A stretch of DNA of 64,000 bases from Cymodocea nodosa (Eukaryota > Streptophyta > Magnoliopsida > Alismatales > Cymodoceaceae). Each line of letters starts with the position of its first letter. The stretch's first letter is position 1. The notes under the pieces were generated by a model. It ran no database searches and was not told the origin of the DNA. It worked only from the letters and a program-made list of their open reading frames with translations. The stretch is taken from contig CM072335.1 of assembly GCA_036874045.1 (NCBI GenBank), positions 9,196,001 through 9,260,000 of the forward strand, in the 5' to 3' direction. The position numbers and the translations under genes were made by a program. Below, piece by piece: positions 35,882 through 47,957 of the stretch.

Positions 35882-37559
35882 TGTAGGATAGTATGGCTAC
35901 ACAAGAGGGGGGTGAATTGTGTATTTTTAATATTTTCTGAAATATAATTGAAACTTTAAAACTCAAAAACAAGTCGAGACATTGTTTTCATAAAAACATT
36001 TTTATTCAATGTTTCAATTACAATATACAATTCAATTCTCCTTAGAAATTGTAGATGTAATTATATTTCGATACCATGTATCATCTAAACAATTTCATAA
36101 CTACAAACAGAGAAAACTAATTTGCGGAATTTAAAACTTTTCTCCCTGTTTGAGATCTTTCTTCTTCTTCTTTTTCTTCTTCAGCAATTCTTCAGTGACG
36201 AATATCTTGTCTTTTCATGCTTCACCGAATTTGCTATCTTCTGATACTTCAAATCTTCAGTGACGAAAATCTTACCTTTTTATGCTTCACTGAACTTTCT
36301 TCCTTCTGATAATTTAAATCTTCATTGACGAAAATCTTACCTTTTTATGCTTCACTGAACTTTCTTCCACTTGAGAGATTTTCCCCGAGAAGGTGTTTTT
36401 GATCCCTGAAAAAGATTTTTCTTTTGGTGTGCAGGGATGATTTGATCCTTGAAAAGATTTTTCTTTTTGTGTGCAAGGATAAATTGATCAACGAGAATTC
36501 TATGCCTTTTATACTGTATCTTCATTTCATGCATATCTTTCACGTTTAACCACCACTAGTTTTCCACTTCTCCACGTCTTTTCTTTTTCCTTCATCGAAA
36601 CACACACATTCTAACCCACATTTATATTTCAAATTTTCTTTAATCATCAGTCCTGGATCTCTGAAAAATTTCCTACAAAATAAACTTTCTCGTCCAAAAG
36701 TTTTTCATCAGTGTAATAAGAAGTCGTTACTTTAATGTCAACTAAACGAGTAACACAAGTATATATATAACTTAACGTTTCTAACTTAACGAGTTCCTCA
36801 TGTGCCATTTCATGTGACAAGTACTGTAGCTAACTCAACGAACTAAGTCTGTGGTGTTATGCTAATTCAACGAACCATCTCCGTTGTGTTATGATAACTC
36901 AACGAACCATCTCCGTTGTTTTATGATAACTCAACGAACCAGTAATAAACAAATGTTTTTATAATAAGAATTTTACCACGTGCAAAAATAACAACTTAAG
37001 TTTATAACGCTAACCTAACGCATTGCCTTAGTGTTCAATATGGCAACTCAACGCATTTAGTTATGTTAACTTAATGAGTTAAACATGTGCACCTCACGTG
37101 ATATAATACAACATTCGTAACTTATAATTTCACCACGTGTATAACACTAACTTAACGAGTTCGTCTCTTCTTTTACTCACTAACTTAACGAGTTATCATG
37201 TGACTTATTTTAACCTTTAAGCCTCTAACTTAACAAGTTCTCACGTGACCTCTATACAAACAAAACTCTAACTTAACGAGTTGTCTAAATGTGCACTGTT
37301 CATGATACAGACGATATAACATTAAAACATATCATGCTTTTCAATAAAAACACACGTTAACTTAACGTTTAGCTAAATGAGAAATTAATGCAACGAAACG
37401 ACTAGTTATTAACTTCAGATCCAATACAAACAAGTATTTATATCAGTAAGCTTTTTCTGTATTAATTGATGATTTTAATTTCTTTTCACAAGCAATAGTA
37501 ATTGAGCAAATATGATTATTTTCATTCAGCACACATCATCAAAACAAAAATACTCAACA
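35882..37559 (-). repeat. 3' LTR of element B (1678 bp)
   Basis: The minus strand reads TGTTGAG...CCTACA. Same length as 5013-6690, with very few differences where compared. It contains the same G-box cluster, 32-bp repeats (about 36850-36940) and 65-bp repeats (about 36185-36370). Confidence 0.92.
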
Positions 37560-38060
37560 ATCTCCTCCTTTTTGATGATGAAAAAACCATATTAAATCAA
37601 TTATGAAATATGTATAACTCAACAAAGCACCTTCGTTGGGTTAACTTTTAATTCAACAAACTTGTTTGTTGACTTAAGTTCACTTAAGCATATTTCTATT
37701 GTTTGTGTAAATTTTACCTCTCAGAACTAAAACTCTCAAATGTCAATAATTATATAAGTATCAGTTTTCTAATTATCATCTGTCAGATTACAATAACCAT
37801 TTAAATAGCATCTCCTTTTATAATATATATATGCAATTAAGATCATAATCATCTTTTTATAATATTTCTCCCCCTTTTGTCATTAATCAAAAAGATAATT
37901 ACAAATAATATATATACATATATAAGAGAATTACAATTACAACAACTCTTTTTGTAAACAAGAATAACAATTGAAGATATTTACAGAAAAATGTATTGTT
38001 CAATGAATCAAACAAGTAATACAAACATTACATTTTGTATTCAGAAACAAACAAAAAATA
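37560..38060 (-). promoter_or_regulatory. 3' untranslated region and polypurine tracts (element B)
   Basis: Purine tracts of the AAAAAGGRGGAGA type lie at about 37561-37573 and 37866-37878 on the minus strand, with AT-rich sequence around them, matching 4510-5012 in element A. Confidence 0.7.
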
Positions 38061-40364
38061 GTTAGCGACCCCTCCTAAGTATATCACTTATAGCATTACA
38101 TATTTTATCTCCTAAATGCCTAATATCATTTATAATGTCGTTAAGCACTACATCTAAGTCAGGAGGTAGCTGGGTTTGCTGTTCTACTTGAACTGAATAA
38201 CTTTGTTATTGTTGTTGTTGTTGTATATGGTCTGTATCAGGTTGTTGTTGTTGTTGTTGTTGTCGTTGAGGTTTATGCATGGCCTGGAATTTTTGCAAAT
38301 CTTTGACACTAAATGCTCTCATGCCTTTAGTTTCAGAGGGCCAGTCGGATAAATTTAATTGGCTTGCAATGAGTCTACATACAGCATCACCATAAAATAA
38401 CTTTGAACTCATATGCTGTAGTTGAGAAGTGAAAACATCAAACCAATTGATTTGAATTCTATTTAGCAAGCTATAAGTTGCATATAAACAACTTCTGCTG
38501 ACTTCCATATTGTGTCCAACTCTCTGAAATAAATTTGCATGTAATATATTTGCAATAAACCTTGCCTCTGCATTCATATTTTCCATTAATCTCATTTCAG
38601 AATATACATCTGGAATTTTTGATAAAGACTGAATGTTCCATTCCGGTTGTCTTATCATGTCAAATCTGTTGGTAACAACAACACCTTCATTCTTTAATCC
38701 TAAAACTTCAAAAATTAACTCAGGAGATAATATAAACTCCTGTTCATTTATTGAGTCTTTAGAAAATTTTCATTCTTGACCAGATTGCTATAAAAAGCTG
38801 CAATAAGCTCTTTGTATTGCTTCCATTTCGTTCCTACTGGCAAGAATTTAATGAGGCCTTGAAACTCAAACAGATCTCTTATGTCCATCAAATTTCTAAA
38901 TTTTATTGGATGAGCATGTAGAATCTGACATGTAATCAGATTATTGTATTTCTGCAATGCTTCTTCAGATCTAAAATGAATTGTATTACCTTGAATGTTT
39001 AACATTGTACACAAAGAAGGTGATACCTGAAGCCGTGATTCAGAGTTTAATTCATCTTCAGGAACCTCTTCTTCAAAATGAATGTCATGTTGTTTCTCTT
39101 CCAAAATATTATCTTGAAGCTGCTTAGGTAAGCTTGATTCTCCAGCTTCAACAGTGTTAAGAACATTGTCAATATGCTCAACATTCATCTATTCAGTCTC
39201 TATAGAATGTTCAGAGTACAATTTTTCCACAAATTCTATAGCCAGTGTATCTGTCTGTAATTGTTCATTTTATTCAACAGATATTTCCATTGATTCATGT
39301 TGTGAATTCTCAGACTCTGCTTCTATAGATTCTGTAGAATGCTGGTTAACTTTTAGCTCTTCTGGAGTCTTAACAATTTCAATATCTGCTACTCCAGACA
39401 ATTCAACCTCTGAACTAGTTACTACCTCAACATTGTCAATTATATCTGTAATTACTTGTTCAATGTCAGGTGGCTGATGCTCTGATTTGTCAATTTCTGC
39501 ATCATCAGGACTTGTATTAATAGAAAAACTTGAGCTCATATTTGACTTGTATTTCTTCTCAAGCTTTCTAGCAAGGGAAAATAAAGTCTCATTATCTTCA
39601 TCAGTTTCAGTGTGTTCGGAACTGATGAGTTTATCAGATGCACAATAAGGTACAATGTCTAGACATACATTGTCCTTTGGAAATAAATTTTCATCTGATT
39701 GTCCTTTTCCAATAGACTTTGTTTCCTTAGACATAATTTTTTTGATTTTTCTTCTTCTATAACATTTCTGTTTCTCCTCTTCAAGTATTGCTATTTTCTT
39801 TTCAAATTGCTCCATAAAAGTTTTCTGCTTTAATTCTTCTAAGGCACTTTCTATTGCAACGGCCTTTCGAAGACTATCAACTTTTGTTTTGTCTACAGCA
39901 ATATCTGATTCTACTTGTTTTGAATATAAAGGAGTAGGGACAGCTGATTCATGTTCTTCCTCAAATGCATGTAGTCTTGTACCGTTTATAGGAGTTTGAG
40001 GAGTTCTATTTGATGAACCTATACCTTTTTCCAAATATTCTACATACTATTCCAAAAATGCAATCTTAGCACATTTCATTCTGTATTCTCTATCATATTT
40101 ACTTTGAATACCCATGTATGTAATACTTGCATCAGTATGTTGAAGTTCTTGTCTAACTTCATCTAATATATCCTGAGAAAAGTAGTAATCTCTATAAAGT
40201 TCTTCTAACCTTTTGTCCACTCGAAATATTTTCTTGAACCAAATACATGGAACTTCATCATTCTCTATTTCTTTTCCTTTTACATCTCTTCTGCTTTTGC
40301 CTTTTCCTCTGCCACGACCTTTGTAGAACTTGGAGACCATCGTCGTAGGTTGTAACAGCAACAA
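38060..40364 (-). pseudogene. env-like region of element B
   Basis: The most complete env-like region in the window. It has a basic start with KGRGRGKGKSRR (40364-40270), a charged middle (40034-39270), an acidic stretch, RDLFEFQGLIKFLP and FYSNLVKNE near 38890-38770, then GHNMEVSRSCLYATY, NRIQINWFDVF and KLFYGD near 38530-38390. It ends in a Gln run. I see no convincing signal peptide or membrane segment, so calling it 'env' follows family habit only. Fossil part; a few breaks. Confidence 0.68.
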
Positions 40365-41918
40365 GCGGGAAAGATTTTCTTGACAAAGTTTACAAATAAC
40401 CTAAGTCCCCATGTTATAAGTGTTTAAATAGGGTTTTTAGGCATATAACTCAACGTGAAGATAAGTCGGGTTTAGAAATAAATAAATATTGAATAAAGTT
40501 TATTCAATCAAGGTACCCGAAATATTCAAGTAAAACTCGTAGAGTTAACTAACCTAATGAGTAAAACGCTGTCTAGAGGCAGTTTTACACGTTACCTTAT
40601 CTAATATAACGTCTAGTTTGTACAGTTAAACAAGTTTCAGATGCTTCTAACTAAAACCTTCCGAAAACAACACACATGCTAAACTTAACATTATCTTGAG
40701 AACATTGTAAACTATTTGAACAGTTTGTCTTTTGAATCTAGAATAGTTTATTTGTCTTTTTAAATTATTTCATCAAGATTTTAAGAGGACATTAATTCAG
40801 ATTAACTAAGATTTGTATTTTAAATTATATTAATCTGTTTTTGACATTGTTAATGCTCCCCCTACAAATATACTTCAAATATATTCAATTAAATACAAAA
40901 TATACTTGTAGTGACAATAGATGTTAAGTATAACTATACTTTTACATTTTCTTTTTAGAGACTTCCGTTATCCTGACATCATCAAAAATGATTTCCAGAA
41001 TCAATTTCTACTGTATATGAATCAAAAACACAACTTTGAACTCAATTCGATTAATTCAAGGAGAATAAAAGAATGTATCTCAAATAAACGTTTTCAAAAG
41101 TACTAATGTTGATTCAATAAATCAGTAGTCAAATTGGTATAAACTATATGCGATTCAAAGATATCTGCGATTAATGAAACAACTTTTTCTTTTCAAAACA
41201 GTAAATATTGATAATTTTCTTTAAAAGTTAGTTTGAAAAGCTTGAATCATACAAGAGCTTTCTAATGTACCCGTGTAATGAGCTTTCAGTCAACAATCCC
41301 AGATCTGATTAAGACCTTAGGTTGCCAGATTTAAAGAATCCTTTTTCAAGACAACAATCCTTACATACCTATCTGCTCAAGTACAAAAGGCTCGTGATCA
41401 AACTGATCAATAAACTCTCAAAGATTTTTACTTTGTAAGCACTTTTTATTTTAAGCACAATATATATGTATTCCATTAATACAGATGCAATAAAACACAA
41501 ATCTCATACAATTTTTACTTCTATGATTATACTGAGAATATGAATCAGTTTCAATAAGTTTATACTTTTGATTAGTAGTTTAAGATGAGTTACATATAAC
41601 TTATTCTACAAGTTTAATCAATTAAGTCAAATTTATGCATGATCATATGCATTTTCCTTGATTCAAAGAAAACATTTAATCAAAATTTCAGAATGTCAAA
41701 AGTATTTAATGTTTTTCATTTACTTAAAACCGTAAAAACCATTAAAATTGATAAACTACTTAAAATCAATAAGATACTACTATGATTTTACAATAAATAC
41801 ATAGTATCTTAAGCACCAGTTTAGATATTACTTTAGATATTTATAATAAGTATATAATATCTATGAGGTGAACAACATCATCAATAATATTTATCTTTTT
41901 ATGTGGAGTTTAAGCATT
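40365..41918 (-). other. Non-coding block between pol and env-like region (element B)
   Basis: About 1.55 kb without a convincing frame. Its part at about 41215-41880 is recognisably similar to the 3' tail of the Ty3-type family G (15300-15960, 18440-19100 and 50480-51120 inverted). It includes conserved words such as AAGAGCTTTCTA and GTACAAAAGGCT. 40380-41200 is AT-rich with CTTAACG-type words and nothing else recognised. In Sireviruses this is where signals for env-like expression would lie; that is inference. Confidence 0.6.
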
Positions 41919-42419
41919 TTACACATCACATAGCCTACAAATACCTAAATTTAATCTAATGTTACAGAATGTATTTTCGTCTAGAGGTTTTGTAAATATA
42001 TCAGCTAATTGATTTTTACTAGACACAAATTCTAATTTAATTTTTCCTTTAATTACGTTATCTCTTAGAAAATGATGTCTAACCTCTATATGCTTTGCTC
42101 TTGAATGTAATACAGGATTTTTGGAAAGATTTATTGCAGAACTACTGTCACAATAAATCTCAGTTGTATCATAAGATAATCCAAAATCTTCTAAAGTTTG
42201 CCTTATCCATAGAATCTGAGTGCAACACAGTGCAACAACATATTCAGCTTCTGTAGTAGAAAGTGCTACACAGTTTTGCTTTTTACTAAACCATGACACC
42301 AAATTATTTCCCAATAATTGACATGTGTCACTGGTACTCTTTCTATCAGATTTAGATCCTGCATAATCAGCATCAGTATATCCTATAAGATCTATAGAAC
42401 TATCCTTAGAATAATACAA
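41919..42419 (-). pseudogene. RNase H part of element B
   Basis: Contains GYTDADYAGSKSDRKSTSD, LSTTEAEYV, LWIRQTLEDFG, IYCDSSSAI, HIEVRHHFLRD and DIFTKPL, the standard copia RNase H motifs in order. It follows pol directly on the minus strand. Confidence 0.9.
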
Positions 42420-42482
42420 TCCAAAATTTTTAGTTCCTTGTATATATCTAAATATTCTTTTAACTGCAATTAAGTGTGATTC

Positions 42483-44905
42483 CTAAGGATTAGATTGAAA
42501 TCTAGCACAAACACACACAGCAAACATAATATCAGGTCTACTAGCAGTCAAATAAAGTAAAGAACCAATCATACTTCCGTATTTTCTTTGATCTATAGAT
42601 TTTCCTATGTCATCAATATGTAACTTTAAAGTAGTACTCATAGGAGTTCCTTGAATCCTTGTATCATTAAAATTAAATTTCTTAAGCATTTCATCTACAT
42701 ATTTTTCCTGATTTAAAAATATACCTTTATCCATTTGCTTAATTTGAAGTCCTAGAAAATATGAAAGTTCTCCTATCATACTCATTTCAAACTGATTAGA
42801 CATCTCTTCAGAGAATATTTCTATCAACTTATCAGAGGTTGCTCCAAAGATTATATCATCCACGTATATTTGAACAACAATCTGATCTTTACCATCTCTC
42901 TTAATAAATAGAGTATGATCCACTTTTCCCATGATATAGCCTTTTTCTATTAAAAAAGTAGACAATCTTTCATACCATGATCTAGGTGCTTGCTTCAAAG
43001 CATATAAGGCTTTCTTCAATTTATACACAAAGTCAGGATTTTTAATATCTTCAAATCTAGGTGGTTGTTTTACATAGACTTCTTCATTAATTAAACCATT
43101 TAGAAATGCACTCTTTACATCCATTTGATATAATTTAAAATCCATATAACAAGCATAGGCCAATAATATTTTAATACTTTCTAACCTTGCCACAGGAGCA
43201 AATGTTTCATCATAATCTAATCCTTCTTCCTGTGTATATCCTTGTGCAACTAATCTAGCTTTATTCCTTATAATTTGACCAGTTTCGTTAGTTTTGTTTC
43301 TAAAGATCCACTTTGTACCAATTATGAACTGATTTTCTAGTGGAGAGACTAATTCCCATACATCATTTCTGATGAATTGATTTAGTTCTTCTTGCATTGC
43401 CACTATCCAATTTTCATCAGATAATGCTTCTTGTATATTCCTTGGTTCCACCATAGAAACAAACATACACATACTATTTAAATTTACTGAAGCTCTAGTT
43501 TTAACTCCCTCATTAATATTACCAATGACTTGAGTAATGGGATGTGATGAAGAATAACGCCAATTTCTCTGATTTTCCTCAATATTCTCATCAACATCTG
43601 AAAGTCCATCACTTTCATCATTAGTTTGATCATTTAAGTTCATATTTTTGATTTTCTCAGATAAATCATCAATCTCTCTATTGATCTCTAACTCATTTGG
43701 AAAATTGATCATATCATCATTTTCAACTTTAGATTGAGATTCTCTAAGAGAATTTTCATTGAAGCTTACATGGGGGGTTTCTTCAATAGTCCTAGAAGTC
43801 TTGTTATATACTCTATAGGCTTTACTTCTAGCAGAGTAACCTACAAAAATTCCTTCATCCGATTTGGCTTGAAATTTATCCCTTTTATCCTTAGTATTAA
43901 GAATAAAACACTTGTAGCCAAATGGTTTCATATAAGAAATTTTTGGAACCCTATTAAACATAATTTCAAAAGGAGTTTTATTAACATGAGGTCTTAAATG
44001 ACTTCTGTTAATAACATAACAAGCTGTATTTACTGCTTCAGCCCAAAGATTTTGAGGTAACTTATGTTCATTCAACATAGTTCTGGCCATTTCTTGAAGT
44101 GATCTATTCTTTCTCTCAACAACACCATTTTGACACGGTGCTCTTGGAAAAGAAAATTTGTGATCAATGCCATGCTCATTACAATAGTTATCCATTTGAT
44201 CATTATCAAATTCAGTTCCATGATCACTCCTAAGTTTTTGAATAGAGACACTTTGCTCATTTTGAACAAAATTGCAAAACATTTTAAATTTTTCAAAAAC
44301 TTCTGTCTTAGATGCTAGAAAATATACCCAAGTGTATCTAGAGAAGTCATCTACTAAAACAAATACATACTGTTTACCACCAAGACTTATGATTCTTGTT
44401 GGTCCAAATAGATCCATATGTATAAGTTCTAAGACTCTCTTGCTTGAAATATCAGTTTTGAATTTAAAAGAGTTTTTGTGAAGTTTACCTAACTCACATG
44501 CATCACACATAAAGTTCTTTGAGTATTTAATCTTTGGTAAACCTCTCACTAAATGTTTTCTAGATAGTTTATGTAACAGCCTCATATTTATATGCCCAAT
44601 CCTTCTATGCCATAGATATGCATCACTAGTTTCAGCTAGCAAACATGAATTTAAATCAACTGCACTAGAAGGTAAAGATAAAATAGATACAGAACCTTTT
44701 CTTTTAGCAATAAACTTAATTTCATCTGTATTTTTATCAATTATTTTGCATACATTATCTTCAAACACTACATAATATCCATTTTCAGTTAGTTTTATGA
44801 CACTCAGCAAATTAAATCCTAGGTTTTCTACATATAGTACATTCGAAATAACACAAGTAGGAGTTATTTGAACATTGCCCATACCTATGATTTTATCTTT
44901 GATTT
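42483..44905 (-). pseudogene. pol of element B: integrase and reverse transcriptase
   Basis: Open over about 800 codons. It starts inside the protease-integrase linker (MGNVQITPT). LWHRRIGHINMRLLHKL is near 44620, HMDLFGP, SDHGTEF and VERKNRSLQEM follow, then [17 protein letters not shown] near 43250, [18 protein letters not shown] near 42870 and LTASRPDIMFAVC near 42520. It is the copia order and nearly the same protein as in A. The copy lacks a full 5' part and counts as a fossil. Confidence 0.93.
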
Positions 44906-45202
44906 TCTCACATGACCTCTATACAAACAAAACTCTAACTTAACAAGTTGTCTAAACATGCACTGTTCATGATACAGACGATATAACATTAAAACATATC
45001 ATGCTTTTCAATAAAAACACACGTTAACTTAACGTTTAGCTAAATTAGAAATTAATGCAACGAAATGACTAGTTATTAACTTCAGATCCAATACAGACAA
45101 GTATTTTTATCAGTAAGTTTTTTCTGTATTAATTGATGATTTTAATTTCTTTTCACAAGCCAATAGTAATTGAGCAAATATGATTATTTTCATTCAGCAA
45201 AC
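44906..45202 (-). repeat. Partial A/B-family LTR joined to pol of element B
   Basis: About 297 bp match 37241-37540 of the B LTR, including ACTTAACAAGTTGTC and the GATACAGACGATATAAC context. Both lie in the same orientation. Confidence 0.8.
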
Positions 45203-45720
45203 ATAACTTCAGGCTAAGTGAAAAAGTGAGAAAAATCGAAGACTTATGATAACTGTTCGAGTTTCTCGAAGAATAGGTGTGAAAAGTCAAAGATTTAAAC
45301 ATAACTGTTCGAGTTTCGACTGAGACATTATAAAGCAGTGAAATTCAACACGTGCACAATTTCAACTTAAGGTGTTCAGAAAGTTTCGGAGACTTATAAA
45401 CCTAACTATTTGATGCTCAGGTGCATTTCAGAGAGTTACAGATAACCTTTCGAAAGGATAACTTAAGTCAATCGTCCAGATCACGACACGTGTACTTAAG
45501 TAGTTTTATAATAAAGAGATGTTTCAGATAGTTAAAAATCTAACTTTTTGATGCCTAAACGCATTTCGGAGAGTTACAGATAACTTACCGAAAATCCACT
45601 TAAGTCATGCATTATGGTTTCGACACGTGTACTCCAGGAAATAATAAAATAGTCTATTGAACATTTTAAAACACAACTGTCTGATACTTGTAATATAACT
45701 TTCTGAATAAATTAGAATAT
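45203..45720 (-). repeat. LTR fragment of G-related type
   Basis: It resembles 49530-49700 of LTR G5 and 19850-19990 of G2, inverted: CCGAAAATCCACTTAAGTCA, CGACACGTGTACT and GGAAATAATAAAATA. It carries two diverged copies of a unit beginning CTAACTNTTTGATGC with GCATTTC and AGAGAGTTACAGATAAC. Not a full LTR. Confidence 0.55.
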
Positions 45721-45921
45721 AGAAGAAGCATTACCTAATGAAAATTGGATAGTGGCAATGTAAGAAGAACTAAATCAATTTATTAGAAATGATGTTTAGG
45801 AATTAGTCTCTCCACTAGAACATCAGTCCATAATAGGTACAAAGTGGATCTTTAGAAATAAAACTAGTGAGACTGGTCAAGTTATAAGAAACAAAGCTAG
45901 ATTAGTTGCACAAGGGTATAC
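45721..45921 (+). pseudogene. Copia reverse transcriptase fragment
   Basis: About 200 bp equivalent to 3284-3484 of element A (EALPNENWIVAM, then [10 protein letters not shown], then [10 protein letters not shown] wording). It is more diverged than A is from B, so it comes from an older copy. It is cut by the C LTR at 45922. Confidence 0.8.
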
Positions 45922-47146
45922 TATTAGGAATTTTCTTTTGATGATATATGCTTTATTAAAGTTTTTAAATAAGTCTAAATAATATTCTCTAAGTATAATT
46001 GTCACGTAATTAAATGTTAACAGATTATCGGAAAGTTTCATTTTTATGTCGGATAAGTTAAAGTTTTCTAAAGAGTTAGATTTTCGATAGTTAAACTTTC
46101 GGATAGTTAACGTTTTGTTTTTGTAGAATAAGTTTATATTAAAAACTCGTATAGTTAAGTTATTTGCACGTGTGTTTTTAAATGTTTTAAGTTGTCACGT
46201 GTTTTTCCATGTGCGTTCGGTAATGAAAATCGAATAGTTAGATAACTGTTCGAGTTTTTATACGCATGGATAGATAAGTCTTCGAGTTTTATAAAATGAC
46301 TAATGAACAGATAAGTTTGCTATGTTTAGTCACATGTTTTGCATGTGCAAAAACTCGAAAAGTTACAGATAAGTATTCATGTTTTTATAGGACTTAAAGG
46401 ATAAGTGTTCGACTAAATCGAAGACTTAGAAGATATTCTACAAGACTCTAGGAAGATAGAGTTTCGGTGAATCTACGAGTGGAGATCGTGTTTTCAAAAT
46501 AATAGTGGAGAAAGTGGAAACTCAAAAAGATAGTAATTTGGATTAAAAAAAAAATTAGTATGTAGATTATGGATTATGGGTTATGGATTAAGTGGATGAA
46601 CATGTTGAACGTGAAGACATAGTTCGACTACTAATAGAGAGTACGAGCTACATTACAAACAAGGATCCCAATCTCAAAAACCAAGTCTAAATATTTAATC
46701 TAGATCCCTAACTGAAAAGTTAAGTTTGAATATTCATATCTTGAAAAGTTCTCCAACATTAGAAGAAGTTCAAAATTTCAAGCAATTTCAAAAAAAGGAG
46801 CAGCAAACGTAAGAAGTCTAGAAATTCGACAACTAGAGAAGAAGAGATATAGAAGCTAAGCAAAGAGAAGGAAAGAAGCTGTGTGCATAGAGATTAGGTT
46901 TTATACGATTCAAAATTAGTTTTGAATATGAACTTCATTTTTCTATTTGAATTGTATATCAGACATTACTGTATCAAAACCTTCAAGAAGGGAATTGAGC
47001 TGAAAAGATATTGTAAATTCTATTTTTAAAGTTTATAAAGAATAGAATTTCATTTACGAGTGTTTTGTGCTCTTGTTTTATCCGCTAGTATTTTAATTAC
47101 TAAAGACACAATTCACCCCCCCTCTTGTGATACAGACGATCTTACA
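45922..47146 (+). repeat. Family C 5' LTR (1225 bp)
   Basis: It starts TATTAGG (TGTTAGG in other copies) and ends CTTACA two bases before the primer site. It contains the TTCGGATAGTTA words near 46095-46115 and CACGTG near 46168-46200. Confidence 0.85.
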
Positions 47147-47148
47147 AC

Positions 47149-47160
47149 TGGTATCAGAGC
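47149..47160 (+). other. Primer-binding site, initiator tRNA-Met
   Basis: TGGTATCAGAGC, the standard plant Ty1/copia primer site, two bases after the LTR end. Confidence 0.9.
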
Positions 47161-47286
47161 TACTTTTTATTATTGTTTGATTACCTACACTCTACTACAT
47201 CTAGTATCAAGGCATCTGAAGAGCTTTCATTTCTCTATTTAGGAATCAATTTTTCCTGTCATTTACTTAGGATCATCTGTTTAAAA

Positions 47287-47931
47287 TGGATAATTTTGAA
47301 ATCTTAGTTATGATTGAAGGACAGACCACTAATCATCCTCCTATGTTCGAAGGTAGCAATTATGGCTACTAGAAATATAGGATGAAAGTATTCTTTCAAT
47401 CAATTGATTTCAAACTATGGCATGTAATTAGTAATCCTATAGTGTTAGTTACAACTCTATATGATACTTGGACTTTTGATGAAAAGGAGCGAATGACACT
47501 GAATGCTAAAGGTTTAAACATCTTATTTTGTGCTTTATCTCATGATCAATTTAATAAAGTTTCTGCATATCAAACTACATATGAGATATGGCATGCATTA
47601 GAAGTTGCCAAGGAAGGTACTAACTAGGTCAAGGAATCTAAAATTAATATGTTAGTACATAAATATGAGCTTTTTAAAATGCACGAAAATGAATGTATCT
47701 CTGATATGTTTTCTTGAGATTGTAAATTCATTAAAATCTTTAGGCAAGAAATTCGAGGAAAAATACTTGGTAAGAACGATCCTTAGATCTTTAACTAAAA
47801 TTTGGGCTCAAAAGATAACATCTATTGAAGAGTCCAAAGATTTAAATACATATATTCTCGATGATCTCATAAGAAATCTAACAGCCTATGAATCATATAT
47901 TCCTTTACGCATCACTAGAGAACGTGTTTAG
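47287..47931 (+). pseudogene. gag part of family C copia element
   Basis: It has HPPMFEGSNYGY, KYRMKVFFQSIDFKLWHVI, a DTWTFDEKERMTLNAKGLN-type stretch, YEIWHALEVAKEGTN and LRSLTKIW, the UBN2/DUF4219 gag wording of plant copia elements. It is cut before the zinc-knuckle part. Broken, few breaks. Confidence 0.85.
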
Positions 47932-47932
47932 T

Positions 47933-47950
47933 TCCCAGGTAACATCGCCA
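47933..47950 (-). other. Primer-binding site, tRNA-Asp-like
   Basis: TGGCGATGTTACCTGGGA on the minus strand, compared with TGGCGCCGTTGCCGGGG, seven bases after the LTR end. Its presence after this LTR shows that a further copy once followed in tandem or that this was a 5' LTR. Confidence 0.6.
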
Positions 47951-47957
47951 GAAAACT

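Larger units (their letters stand above)
35882..45202 (-). mobile_element. Sirevirus-like Ty1/copia element B
   Basis: Minus-strand order: partial LTR (45202-44906), pol from within the protease/integrase junction (44905-42483), RNase H (42419-41919), a non-coding block (41918-40365), env-like region (40364-38060), polypurine tracts (37900-37560) and 3' LTR (37559-35882). It is the same family as A and nearly identical in pol and LTR. The 5' part is incomplete, so the copy is broken, although its pol is open over a long stretch. Young. Confidence 0.9.
45922..47931 (+). mobile_element. Family C copia element, 5' end: LTR, primer site, gag
   Basis: The LTR 45922-47146 is followed by the exact copia primer word TGGTATCAGAGC and a UBN2-type gag, then cut at about 47931 by the inverted Ty3-type element. 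It is the only C copy in the window with LTR, primer site and gag together. Broken. Confidence 0.85.
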
